Counted from the first letter of the stretch, positions 53,725 through 62,130 are shown. The stretch is 64,000 nucleotides of DNA from Leucobacter chromiireducens subsp. solipictus (GCF_016758195.1 NZ_QYAC01000001.1:97369-161368); one strand, 5' to 3'. Program-made: numbers and translations. Notes: generated by a model not told the origin, from the letters alone.

Positions 53725-55134
53725 TCAGTTCCCGCTGAGCACCCCGGCGAGGATCTGCGCGGCCTCCGGGAAACGCTCCGGTTCCGGCCCGCAGAAGGTG
53801 AGCCGAAGTGCGGGCGTCGATGGCTCGGCGGGGAACCACGCGTCGCCCGAGGCGAGTGCGAGGCCGCGCGCGGCGCACTGGCGCGCGACCTCGTTCGGGT
53901 CCGATCCCGCCGGCAGGCGCGCCCAGACGCTCAGCCCGCCCTGCGGAACGGCGTCCACGCGCACGTCCGGGGAGTATTGCGCGAGACTGTCGAGGAGGAG
54001 GTCGCGGCGGTGCCGGAGGCGCTCGGGGAGCGCCGCGCGGTGCGCGCGCCAGCCGGGACTCGTCACCGCGTCCAGCGCGGTCGCCTGGAGCAGCGGGCTG
54101 ACGTACATGGTGTCGGCGACCCGGTCGGCAAGGAGCCGATCGCGGGCGGGCCCGCGCGCGATGAGTGCGCCCACGCGAAGCGCCGGGGAGAGGCTCTTGG
54201 TCAGCGAGCGGAGCGTGACGATCCGGCCATCGGGGTCGTCGTGACCGAGCGGCCGGGGTGCCTGTTCGAGTCGCGTGTCGATCGCGAAGTCTCGGGCCCA
54301 GTCGTCCTCGATGAGGAAGGCGTCGTGGGCGCGGAGCACCGTGAGAATCTCGCCCGCGCGATCGGGGTGCCAGCTGCCGCCGAGCGGGTTCGCGAAGGTG
54401 GGTTGTGCGTAGAACACGCGGGCCCCGGACTCGCGCAGGGCGCGATCGAGCTCCTGGGGGTCGGGGCCGCCGGGCGTGGTCGAGATCGGCACGAGCGTGA
54501 CGCCCTGTTGCGCGGCGGAACGCAGGGCGCCCCAGTAGCTCGGCGATTCGATCACCATGGGACGACCGCGCCCCACGAGGGCGCGGAAGATGCTCCCCAG
54601 CGCACTCTGCGTGCCCGGCACGATGATCGCCTCGCGCGGGGCGTGCGGGGCGGGGCCGCTGCCGCTCAGTTCCGTCGCGAACCAGGCCTGCAGCTCGGGG
54701 AGCCCGGCGGCGGGTGCCCGGTGCAGCGCGTGGGGGGAGCGCGCCGCGCGGGCGGTCGCGGCGCGCACGAGCGCTGCGGGGAGGAGCTCGGCGCACGGGT
54801 AGCCCGAGTGCATCTCGATCGTGCCGGGAGCGGCCTCGCGCTGGGTCTCGGGCACCGGGAGTGCGGGCGTCGGGAGCGCTCCCAGTGCACCCGTCTGCCA
54901 CCCGTAGTCCGGCGTGCATGCGGCGTCGCGTCGCCGCACGAAGGTGCCCACGCCGGGCCGGCTCTCGATGAGTCCGCGGGCCGCCAGGGCGTGCATGGCG
55001 CGCTGCACGGTCACCGGTCCGGCCCCGAACGACTCCGCGAGTTGGCGGCTCCCGGGAAGCCGGCTCCCGGGGGCGGCCTGGGCGATCCAGCGCTCGAGCT
55101 CGGCGATAATGCGATCAGTGCTACTCTGACTCAT
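53725..55134 (-). CDS. MocR-type GntR regulator with aminotransferase domain
   Basis: The 469-residue protein has a GntR winged HTH (LPGSRQLAESFGAGPVTVQR) and a fold-type I aminotransferase-like domain with the PLP Lys in LTKSLSPALRVG. MocR proteins sense PLP or amino-acid aldimines. The ATG (55134-55132) overlaps the ATG of the divergent EamA gene by two bases. The minus-strand TATTAT ends 8 nt before it, so the mRNA is nearly leaderless. The EamA gene is the likely target. Confidence 0.92.
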   Translation of the reverse strand: MSQSSTDRIIAELERWIAQAAPGSRLPGSRQLAESFGAGPVTVQRAMHALAARGLIESRPGVGTFVRRRDAACTPDYGWQTGALGALPTPALPVPETQREAAPGTIEMHSGYPCAELLPAALVRAATARAARSPHALHRAPAAGLPELQAWFATELSGSGPAPHAPREAIIVPGTQSALGSIFRALVGRGRPMVIESPSYWGALRSAAQQGVTLVPISTTPGGPDPQELDRALRESGARVFYAQPTFANPLGGSWHPDRAGEILTVLRAHDAFLIEDDWARDFAIDTRLEQAPRPLGHDDPDGRIVTLRSLTKSLSPALRVGALIARGPARDRLLADRVADTMYVSPLLQATALDAVTSPGWRAHRAALPERLRHRRDLLLDSLAQYSPDVRVDAVPQGGLSVWARLPAGSDPNEVARQCAARGLALASGDAWFPAEPSTPALRLTFCGPEPERFPEAAQILAGVLSGN

Positions 55135-56167
55135 GAATATAGATAATAGCGCTATCGAACAGTCGTCGCCCGTGCTACCGCGCCGTCCGCGAGGCACACG
55201 CGGTTCTGGTGGATCTGGTGCCACCGGGACCGGTGGCACCGACGCCGGTGGTGCCGGTGCCGGTGGTGCCGGTAGCTCCGGCGGTCTCTGGTGGGGGCTC
55301 CTCGGGGTGGCGGCGTTCTCGCTGACGGTGCCGCTGACCCGCGTCGCCGTCGCCGGACTCACCCCGGTGTTCGTCGGGAGCGGGCGGGCGGTGGTCGCCG
55401 GCGTCCTCGCCATCGCCGCGCTCGCGGTGACGCGGCAGCGCCTCCCGCGCGGTGCGCAGTGGGCGCGCGTGGCGCTGGTGGCCGCGGGCATTGTGGTGGG
55501 GTTTCCGATGTTGACGTCGCTCGCGCTCACCGAGGTGCCCGCGGCGCGCGCGGCCGTGGTGATCGGCCTGCTGCCGGCTGCGACCGCGGTCGCCACGGTG
55601 TGGCGCACGGGAGAGCGGCCCGGGCGGCGGTTCTGGGTGAGCGCGGGGCTCGGAGCCGCGGCGGCCGTCGGCTTCGCGCTCGTCCAGGGTGGCGGGGCAC
55701 CCGGGACCGTCGGCCTCGGATGGCCGGATCTGCTGCTGTTCGGCGCGGTGGTGCTGGCGGCGCTCGGCTACGCGGAGGGCGGACTGCTCGCGCGCGAGCT
55801 CGGAGCGTGGCAGACCGTCTCATGGGCGCTGAGTGTGGCGCTCCCGGTGATGCTCGGGATCACGCTCACCGCGCTGCCCGCGGCGACCGGCACGGTGACG
55901 TGGCAGCAGTGGGCGGCATTTGGGTACCTTGCGGTGGTGAGCATGTTCCTGGGCTTCTTCGCGTGGTATCGCGGGCTCGCCCAGGGCCCGATGGCCATGG
56001 TGAGCCAGGTGCAGCTCGTGCAGCCCGTCCTGAGCATCGTGTGGGCCGCGGTGCTGCTCGGTGAAGCACTCACCCCACCCGTGGTGCTCGGCGGGATCGC
56101 GGTGATGCTCTGCGCGGGTCTCGCGGTGCGTTCCCGGTTGCCGGGCAACGCACCGCGAGGACGCTAG
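55133..56167 (+). CDS. EamA-family transporter
   Basis: The 344-residue protein has ten helices in two EamA repeats (WGLLGVAAFSLTVPLTRVAV; LLLFGAVVLAALGYAEGG). The first ~50 residues are a Gly/Ala/Thr-rich low-complexity stretch built from GGTGCC-type repeats and not part of the fold. ATG 55133 is preceded at 5 nt by TACTCT (55122-55127); GTG at 55172 is an alternative. The start overlaps the MocR start and the stop overlaps that of the convergent permease (CTAG). Confidence 0.85.
   Translation: MNIDNSAIEQSSPVLPRRPRGTRGSGGSGATGTGGTDAGGAGAGGAGSSGGLWWGLLGVAAFSLTVPLTRVAVAGLTPVFVGSGRAVVAGVLAIAALAVTRQRLPRGAQWARVALVAAGIVVGFPMLTSLALTEVPAARAAVVIGLLPAATAVATVWRTGERPGRRFWVSAGLGAAAAVGFALVQGGGAPGTVGLGWPDLLLFGAVVLAALGYAEGGLLARELGAWQTVSWALSVALPVMLGITLTALPAATGTVTWQQWAAFGYLAVVSMFLGFFAWYRGLAQGPMAMVSQVQLVQPVLSIVWAAVLLGEALTPPVVLGGIAVMLCAGLAVRSRLPGNAPRGR
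55135..55180. promoter_or_regulatory. MocR promoter/operator inside the EamA 5' end
   Basis: The palindrome ATAGCGCTAT lies just left of position 55156 within an AT-rich stretch (ATATAGATAATAGCGC). It overlaps the minus-strand TATTAT -10 of the MocR gene and the first codons of the EamA gene. It is a candidate site for MocR autoregulation. Confidence 0.5.
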
Positions 56168-57060
56168 GCGGTGGGCGCGGGGCTGGGTGCCGGATCCGGC
56201 ACCTCGCTCCGCGCGCGCCGTGCGGCGAGGCGCTTGCCGAGCAGGCCGTGTCGGGGGCTGAACAGGTACACCAGCCCGAACGCAACGCCCTGCACCAGCA
56301 CGACGAGCCCGCCCGACGCGGCGTCGAGCCAGTAGCTCAGGAAGATGCCGAGCACCGCGCACGCGGCCGACAGGACCGGCGCGATCACCAGCATGCGATC
56401 GAAGCGATCGGTGAGGAGGTAGGCGGTCGCCCCCGGGATGATGAGCATCGCGACGACCAACACCACGCCGACCACCTGCAGGGCCACCACCGCGGTGAGG
56501 GCGAGGAGTCCCAGCAGGAGCGCCCCGAGAAACTTCGGGTTCAGGCCGATGGCCTGCGCGTGGGTCGGGTCGAACGCGAAGAGCGTCAGGTCCCGCCGCT
56601 TCACGATGAGCACCACGAGCGCGACCGCGGCGAGGACGGCGATCTGTGTGAGATCGGCGGGGGAGACCCCCAGGATGTTGCCGAAGATGATGTGGTTCAG
56701 GTCGTTGTCGCTGGGCGTCACCGATATCAGGACGAGACCGAGCGCGAACAGCGTCGTGAACACGATCCCGATCGCCGCATCCTCCTTCACCCGGCTCGTG
56801 TTCCTGATCCCGCCGATCAGCGCGACCGCGAGAAAGCCGAACAGGAGCGCCCCGAGCGCGAAGGGCGCGCCGACCACATAGGCGAGCACGACCCCGGGGA
56901 GCACCGCGTGCGAGACGGCGTCCCCCATCAGCGACCAGCCGATCAGGACCAGCCAGCACGACAGCAGGGCGCACACCACCGCGGCGATCACCGTGGTGAG
57001 GAGCGCGCGGGTCATGAACTCGTACTGCAGGGGTTCGAGGAAGAAATCGAGCGGGTTCAT
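56164..57060 (-). CDS. Mn/Zn-type ABC permease
   Basis: The 298-residue ABC-3 family permease has about eight to nine helices: ALLSCWLVLIGWSLMGDAVS, SHAVLPGVVLAYVVG, DLTLFAFDPTHAQAIGLNP. It forms the channel of a metal-chelate importer with the ATPase and binding protein upstream. ATGA overlap with the ATPase stop. Confidence 0.94.
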   Translation of the reverse strand: MNPLDFFLEPLQYEFMTRALLTTVIAAVVCALLSCWLVLIGWSLMGDAVSHAVLPGVVLAYVVGAPFALGALLFGFLAVALIGGIRNTSRVKEDAAIGIVFTTLFALGLVLISVTPSDNDLNHIIFGNILGVSPADLTQIAVLAAVALVVLIVKRRDLTLFAFDPTHAQAIGLNPKFLGALLLGLLALTAVVALQVVGVVLVVAMLIIPGATAYLLTDRFDRMLVIAPVLSAACAVLGIFLSYWLDAASGGLVVLVQGVAFGLVYLFSPRHGLLGKRLAARRARSEVPDPAPSPAPTA

Positions 57061-57800
57061 ACGAGGCTCCGAGGATCAATGGTCGAGTCGAGTCCGAAGG
57101 CGAGGGCGAGTCGTTCCGGCCGCAGGGCTTCCGCGACAATGCCATGGAACAGGATCCGGCGCTGGATCAGCGCTGCCTCGTCCGCAAGCGCGGGGAGCGC
57201 GTGGAGGTCGTGCGTGGAGACGAGGATCGTGTGGCCGTCGGCGGCGAGTTCCCGGAGGAGCCGCACGATCGTGCCCTCGGAGCGCTTGTCCACACCCGCG
57301 AAGGGCTCGTCGAGCAGCAGGATCCGGGCCCCCTGGGCGATGCCGCGCGCCACGAACGCGCGCTTCTTCTGCCCGCCGGACAGCTGGCCGATCTGGCGCG
57401 CGGCGAAGTTCGTCAGCTCCACCCGATCCAGCGCCTCGGCCACCGCGGCGTGATCCGCGCGGCGCGGCCGGCGCGACATCCCCATCCTGCCGTACCGCCC
57501 CATCATCACCACGTCGCGCACCGAGACCGGGAACGCCCAGTCCACAGCCTCGCTCTGCGGCACGTAGCCCACGAGGCCCTGCGTGCGCGCCGCGGCGGGC
57601 GTGACCCCGGCGATGCGGACGTCGCCGCGGTCCGGGCGCACCGAGCCCATGATCGATTTGAAGAGCGTAGACTTCCCCGAGCCATTCATGCCGATGAGGC
57701 CGGTGACGCGCCCCGACGACACCGTGAGGCTCGCGCCGTCGAGCGCGCGGACCTCGCCGTAGCGGACGGCGACATCGCGCACCTCGATCGCGGCGGTCAC
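57057..57800 (-). CDS. Mn/Zn-type ABC ATPase
   Basis: The 247-residue ATPase has Walker A GMNGSGKST, signature LSGGQKKR, Walker B ILLLDEPFAGVD and H-loop STHDLH. The YVPQSEAVDWAFPVSVRDVV motif is typical of Mn/Fe-type transporters. The GTG start overlaps the stop of the binding-protein gene. Confidence 0.95.
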   Translation of the reverse strand: MTAAIEVRDVAVRYGEVRALDGASLTVSSGRVTGLIGMNGSGKSTLFKSIMGSVRPDRGDVRIAGVTPAAARTQGLVGYVPQSEAVDWAFPVSVRDVVMMGRYGRMGMSRRPRRADHAAVAEALDRVELTNFAARQIGQLSGGQKKRAFVARGIAQGARILLLDEPFAGVDKRSEGTIVRLLRELAADGHTILVSTHDLHALPALADEAALIQRRILFHGIVAEALRPERLALAFGLDSTIDPRSLV

Positions 57801-58807
57801 TCGGCGCCGCCGTTCGGTGTCGCACGGTTGTTCGGTGTCGCGCCGGCCGTGAGCGCGGCGGTGATGACCTCGGCGTCGTGCCGAATGAGGTCCAGGTAGC
57901 TCGGGACGGGGCCGTCGGGCTCGGACAGCGAGTCGACGTACAGCGTGCCCCCGTACGCGGCATCGGTGGCGGCGACGACCTGCTGCATGGGCGCGTCGGA
58001 GACGGTCGACTCGCAGAACACCGCTGGGACATCGTGCGCGCGCACGAACTCGATGGTCTCGGCGATCTGCCGCGGGGTCGCCTGCTGCTCGGCGTTCACC
58101 GGCCAGATGTACTGCTCCGTGAGTCCGGCGTCGCGGGCCAGGTAGGAGAACGCGCCCTCGCAGGTGACAAGCGCGCGCTGCGACTCGGGGAGCACGGCGA
58201 GCTCGGCGACGAGCTCGTCCTGAACCTCCTGAAGCTCGGCGCTGTAGCGGGCCGCGTTCGCGGCGTAATCGCTCGCATGCTCGGGGTCGAGCTCGGTGAA
58301 GGCCGCCGCGATTGCCGCGACGTACTCCTGCACCACCCGCGGGCTCATCCAGGCGTGCGGGTTGGGCTTCCCCGCGTCGACGTCGCCGGCGATTGCGAGC
58401 GGCTCGATATCCTCGGTGACCACGGCGTGGGGCACGTCAAGCTGGTCCACGAACTTCGCGAACCAGGCCTCCAGGCCGAGGCCGTTGTCGAGGATCAAGT
58501 CGGCCTCGGAGGCCCGCGCGATGTCACCGGGCGTCGGCTCGTAGCCGTGGATTTCGGCACCCACCTTCGTGATCGATGCGACGCGGAGATGCGGGCCGGC
58601 GACGTTTTCCGCGATGTCCGCGAGCACCGTGAACGTGGTGAGGACGACGGGGCGGTCGTCCTGCGCGGCGGATCCCTGCTCCGCGGTGTTGCGCGGTTCC
58701 CCGGGGTTCCGCTGATCCCCTGCGGTGCCGGGGGCTGCGCAGCCCGCGAGGAGCAAGCTGCTGAGGAGGGCAATCGCGGCTGCAGTGCGAGCGCGGGGTC
58801 TGATCAC
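57797..58807 (-). CDS. Mn/Zn-binding lipoprotein (cluster A-I)
   Basis: The 336-residue PsaA/MntC-type binding protein has lipobox LLAGC (Cys23). Four metal ligands are visible: His in EIHGYEPTP, His in KPNPHAWMSP, Glu in TCEGAFSYLARD and Asp in LYVDSLS. The His-His-Glu-Asp set and the absence of a His-rich loop favour manganese over zinc. The GTG start has AAGGAG upstream. It is the first gene of the operon, behind a perfect inverted repeat at 58832. Confidence 0.94.
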   Translation of the reverse strand: MIRPRARTAAAIALLSSLLLAGCAAPGTAGDQRNPGEPRNTAEQGSAAQDDRPVVLTTFTVLADIAENVAGPHLRVASITKVGAEIHGYEPTPGDIARASEADLILDNGLGLEAWFAKFVDQLDVPHAVVTEDIEPLAIAGDVDAGKPNPHAWMSPRVVQEYVAAIAAAFTELDPEHASDYAANAARYSAELQEVQDELVAELAVLPESQRALVTCEGAFSYLARDAGLTEQYIWPVNAEQQATPRQIAETIEFVRAHDVPAVFCESTVSDAPMQQVVAATDAAYGGTLYVDSLSEPDGPVPSYLDLIRHDAEVITAALTAGATPNNRATPNGGAE

Positions 58808-58831
58808 GTGGGGCTCCTTCGTGGTGAGAAA

Positions 58832-58861
58832 GTTAAAAGTTCGTCATGCCGAACTTTTAAC
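58832..58861. promoter_or_regulatory. Metalloregulator operator upstream of the Mn/Zn operon
   Basis: GTTAAAAGTTCG (58832-58843) and CGAACTTTTAAC (58850-58861) are perfect 12-bp inverted arms with a 6-nt spacer. Position, 25 bp before the binding-protein gene, and form fit a repressor of the MntR/DtxR family. It lies between this operon and the crcB pair. Confidence 0.75.
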
Positions 58862-58947
58862 ATCGTAGCGCCTTTAGTGCCGCGCGGTGGGCCCCGTGCG
58901 TGGCAAGATGGAGGCGGTGCAATCGGCACCGGGAGTGGGAGGTGCGC

Positions 58948-59388
58948 GTGGCGGAGCCGCTCGGACAGCCCACGCCTCGCGCGGCACCGCCGGGCCTGCT
59001 CGCCACCCTCGGCTGGGTCGCGCTGGGCGGAGCGTTCGGATCCCTCGCGCGCGCTGGCGTGTCGCACGCGATCGGGGAGCTGGGGGAGTGGCCGCTCGGA
59101 ACGCTGTGCGTCAATCTGCTGGGCGCGTTCCTGCTGGGGCTTCTGCTGGAGACGCTCGCGACTCGCCCGCACGAGCGGCTCCGGCTGCTCCTGGGGACAG
59201 GCGTGCTCGGCGGCTTCACCACCTACAGCCTGCTGGCGTCCCAGCTTGCCGAGCAGATTCTCACGGGTGAGCTCTGGGTCGCCGCGGGCTACGCGGCTGC
59301 GACGCTGTGTGGTGGACTGCTCGCGAGCGCCGCCGGGGTGCTGATCGTCCAGCGCGCTCGAGCCCCACGGCGGGGGGAGGTGCGGTGA
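58948..59388 (+). CDS. crcB: Fluoride channel CrcB/Fluc, subunit 1
   Basis: The 146-residue protein of four helices has GWVALGGAFGSLARAGVSHA, GTLCVNLLGAFLLGLLLE and GVLGGFTTYSLLASQ, the fluoride-pore signatures. GTG at 58948 follows GGGAGGT. Actinobacteria and firmicutes often have two adjacent Fluc genes whose products form a heterodimer. I searched for a fluoride riboswitch in the 86 bp upstream and saw none. Confidence 0.93.
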   Translation: MAEPLGQPTPRAAPPGLLATLGWVALGGAFGSLARAGVSHAIGELGEWPLGTLCVNLLGAFLLGLLLETLATRPHERLRLLLGTGVLGGFTTYSLLASQLAEQILTGELWVAAGYAAATLCGGLLASAAGVLIVQRARAPRRGEVR

Positions 59389-59753
59389 CCCCGGAGATCT
59401 GGACCGTGGTCGGAATCGCGGTGGCCGGAGGTGCCGGCGCCGCTGCCCGAGCCCTCGTCGACCGCAGTGTTCCTGCGCGCGTGCGGCAGCGTTTCCCGTG
59501 GGGGATCTTCGTGGTGAACCTCACGGGATCCTTCGTGCTCGGCCTCATCACCGGGGCGGCGCTCGCGCAGCCCGTCACCGCGATCCTGGCGACCGGCTTC
59601 CTGGGCGGCTACACGACCTTCAGCACCGCGAGTCTCGACACGTTCCGGCTGCTGCAGCAGCGCCGCATCGGTGCCGCACTTCTGAATGGGCCCGGCATGC
59701 TCTGCGTCACCGTGGGCGTCGCCGTGTGCGGGATCCTGCTCACCGCGGGGTAG
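59385..59753 (+). CDS. crcB: Fluoride channel CrcB/Fluc, subunit 2
   Basis: The 122-residue partner has GGAGAAARALVDRSVPARVR, GIFVVNLTGSFVLGLITG and GFLGGYTTFSTASLDT. Its GTG overlaps the stop of subunit 1 (GTGA), so equal synthesis of both subunits is likely. Confidence 0.95.
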   Translation: MTPEIWTVVGIAVAGGAGAAARALVDRSVPARVRQRFPWGIFVVNLTGSFVLGLITGAALAQPVTAILATGFLGGYTTFSTASLDTFRLLQQRRIGAALLNGPGMLCVTVGVAVCGILLTAG

Positions 59754-59821
59754 CGCGGGGTGCTCCGGGCGGTGGGCAATGGGGCGCGGGGTGCTCCGGG
59801 CGGTCGGCAATGGGGCGCGGG
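59753..59821. repeat. 31-bp tandem repeat, about 2.2 copies
   Basis: The unit GCGCGGGGTGCTCCGGGCGG plus 11 bp is repeated at 59753-59783 and 59784-59814 with one base change (GGTGGGC/GGTCGGC), followed by a partial third copy. It fills the space between the convergent crcB and pdxY genes. Confidence 0.8.
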
Positions 59822-60673
59822 CTACCGAACCTGTCGCACTGCGAACTGGGCTTGTGGGGCCACGTACGACTCCTGCGCCGCGACAAGCTGCAGTTCGCGT
59901 TCGCCCGAGGTGAGCGTGCGTTCCAGAAGCTCGTAGACGCTTGCGGCGGTCGCCCCCAGCGCCGCCGCGGGGTCGCCCGTGCGGCGCAGGTGCGCGGTGA
60001 ACAGTGCCGCAGTGACGTCGCCGGATCCGTTGGCTTTGATCGGGAGGCGCGGCTTCTCGACGAGCCACGCGCCCTCCGGAGTGACGGCCAGCATCTCCAT
60101 GACACCCTCCGGGGCTTCCGGGCGCTCCACGCTGGTCACGAGCACCGAGTGCGGGCCGAGATCCCGCGCCGCATCCACGGAGGCAAGTGTCGATTCCAGA
60201 GTGTCCGGTGACGTGCCCGTGAGGAAGCCGAGCTCAAACTGATTCGGGGTGATGAGGTCCGCCTGCGGCACCACGCGATCGCGGATCAAATTCTGCACCT
60301 CGGGTGCGACGTGGCACCCCGACTTCGCGTTGCCGAGTACGGGATCGCACGCGTAGATCGCGTCGGGACTGTGGTGCTTGACGCGGGCCACCGCATCGAG
60401 GATCGCGTCTCCGATGCTGTCGCTGCCCTGGTAGCCCGAAAGTACCGCGTCGACACCAGCCAGGCCGCCGCGCTCTTCGATCCCGGTCACGATCTCACGG
60501 ACGTCGTCGCCGGAGAGAAGCGGGCCCCGCCACGACCCGTAGCCGGTGTGGTTGGAGAAGTTCACCGTCGGGACCGGCATGACCTCCACGCCGAGGCGCT
60601 GCAGCGGAAATACGGCCGCGGAGTTGCCGACGTGCCCGTACGCGACGGCCGACTGGATCGAGAGAATGCGCAT
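59822..60673 (-). CDS. pdxY: Pyridoxal kinase
   Basis: The 283-residue ribokinase-like enzyme makes pyridoxal 5'-phosphate in the salvage pathway. It has LSIQSAVAYGHVGNSAAVFP, the substrate loop FSNHTGYGSWRG, CDPVLGN and the anion hole ANGSGDVTAALF. The ATG follows minus-strand CAGAAT by 6 nt. Confidence 0.94.
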   Translation of the reverse strand: MRILSIQSAVAYGHVGNSAAVFPLQRLGVEVMPVPTVNFSNHTGYGSWRGPLLSGDDVREIVTGIEERGGLAGVDAVLSGYQGSDSIGDAILDAVARVKHHSPDAIYACDPVLGNAKSGCHVAPEVQNLIRDRVVPQADLITPNQFELGFLTGTSPDTLESTLASVDAARDLGPHSVLVTSVERPEAPEGVMEMLAVTPEGAWLVEKPRLPIKANGSGDVTAALFTAHLRRTGDPAAALGATAASVYELLERTLTSGERELQLVAAQESYVAPQAQFAVRQVR

Positions 60674-60859
60674 GACGCGATTCTGTCAGTGGTCCCTGTT
60701 GTGGACCAGTTCTCAGGAGTGAAGGTGGACCAGTTGGGTGGGGTGGGGCGGGGTGATCGCGTCGGGGCCGGCGGGGTGGTGTGGTCGCGTAGGGGCCGGC
60801 CGGGTGGTGTCGGCCTGCCGCGCCGAAGTGTGGACCTGCTGGCCCGTGATGTCGGCCGG
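60674..60859. repeat. Degenerate GTGGACC / CCCGTGRYGTCGG repeats
   Basis: The 186-bp gap between pdxY and the YdeI-like gene is made of short degenerate direct repeats: GTGGACC four times counting one just inside the flanking gene, and three ~20-bp units of GGCCCGTGNTGTCGGCC type around 60838-60900. No gene is visible. Confidence 0.5.
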
Positions 60860-61483
60860 TCAGCCCGTGGCGTCGGCCTCTCGGCCCGTGGTGTGGACCG
60901 GGCCGGAGTCTGTATCCGGAACGTCGAGTCGCGCGATCAGCGCGGCGATCCGGCGCTCCTGAGTCTCGGGCCTGGCAGCTGTCAGGATCGGGTGCAGCGC
61001 GCTGTAGCGGGCGGTGCTCGAGAGCGCAGCGAATGCTGCTTCTGCGCGGGGATGACGGGCAAGTGCGGCACGAAGGCCGTCCGGTGCCACGGCCTGCGCT
61101 GGTCCGGCATAGGCGCGATCCCAGCGCCCGTCAGCCTGAGCTCGCGCCACCTCGCGCTCTCCACCCGCCCGGAGTCGGCCGCTGTGGCGAAGTTCGGCAA
61201 TGAGATTCACATTGCGCTGCGACCAGATCGAACGTGCGTGACGTGGGGTGAACCGCTGCAGAAATGTGGTGTCGTCGTAGCTGCGCCGCTGACCGTCGAT
61301 CCATCCGCTGCAGAGCGCTTCCTCGAGCGCAAGCTGGTAGCTCAGCGACGTCGGAAGCTCGGTGCCTTTCTTTGCGAGCACGAGCCAGACCCCATCCGAA
61401 GTGTCTCCATGCCCGATCAGCCAGTCACGCCACGCGGCTTCGTCGGGCACGCAGAGTGTGTGCATCTCGCCTTGAGTCGTCAT
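60860..61483 (-). CDS. YdeI/OmpD-associated family protein
   Basis: The 207-residue protein has WLVLAKKGTELPTSLSYQLA, ALCSGWIDGQRRSYDDTTFL and FTPRHARSIWSQRNVNLIAE, the hallmarks of the YdeI (bacteriocin/AMP-protection, OmdA-like) family, whose biochemical role is unclear. ATG at 61483 is preceded by GAGAAT at 6 nt. The last residues run into the repeat region. Confidence 0.88.
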   Translation of the reverse strand: MTTQGEMHTLCVPDEAAWRDWLIGHGDTSDGVWLVLAKKGTELPTSLSYQLALEEALCSGWIDGQRRSYDDTTFLQRFTPRHARSIWSQRNVNLIAELRHSGRLRAGGEREVARAQADGRWDRAYAGPAQAVAPDGLRAALARHPRAEAAFAALSSTARYSALHPILTAARPETQERRIAALIARLDVPDTDSGPVHTTGREADATG

Positions 61484-62130
61484 GGAGTGATTCTCGCAGG
61501 CATCGGGAGGGCGATGGGCGCTGGGGCGGGACTTTCTCGCGCGTCTGGGTATCCGGCGTGTGGCCCGACTGAGCGTGGTCACCCGGGACGAGGCTGCGCC
61601 CATCGAGATCGAGCGGTGCTGCGCATCCTGTTCTGGTGTCCATGCGATCCTTGCGCGCCGTCTGCTCGGCGAGGGCTCGCGGTTGATCCAGGACGGATCT
61701 GGATGGGGTCCGCGGCTCGACGCGTTCGCGGTCCGATCCTGCCTGAATCGGGTGCGTGACGTCGCGGTCGAAGCGCGGCACATTGTCGGCCGTCCGGCCT
61801 CGCGTGGCTGGTCCGCCCGCGGCTTCATCTCGAGCTGTGCTTGGGGCGGAAGGTGGGCCGAAGTGGGGGCTAAGGTGGGGGTGATGACGGGGTGAAGGTG
61901 GGGACAGATGGTGCCGATCTCTCAGTCCGGCTTGTGGGTCTCAGGTGACCGAGCTCGGCCCGTGGGTTATTCGAACAGAGTTTCGAATCGTTACCTTTCC
62001 GTGTCCTCTTCGGAAACGTACTACACCCATCAGGACTTCCTCCCGCACGCGTCCCCAAGTGGGCCAACTTCCGTGTGTTTTCAACGGTTTCGCGGGGTTC
62101 GTTGTCGGTGGTGTGTGCTGGAATGGCTGC
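61484..62130. other. Long non-coding or unassigned stretch
   Basis: No recognisable gene in 647 bp. A plus-strand open frame at 61560-61895 (111 codons, Cys/Arg-rich) has weaker third-position GC than neighbouring genes and no family resemblance, so I do not call it. The right part (61960-62060) is AT-richer and contains a LexA-like box. Confidence 0.5.
61971..61986. promoter_or_regulatory. LexA-type SOS box
   Basis: TCGAAC-AGAG-TTTCGA matches 11 of 12 fixed positions of the actinobacterial SOS box TCGAAC-N4-GTTCGA. It lies 145 bp upstream of the DUF222 gene. LexA sites are known upstream of the related REP13E12 genes of Mycobacterium tuberculosis. Confidence 0.6.

Noticed and set aside
58862..58947. 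Fluoride riboswitch upstream of the crcB pair
   Set aside because: I looked for the conserved core of the crcB RNA motif and could not find it in the 86 bp available.
61560..61895. A 111-codon plus-strand frame in the gap before the DUF222 gene
   Set aside because: No family resemblance, no clear start signal, and third-position GC lower than in neighbouring genes.
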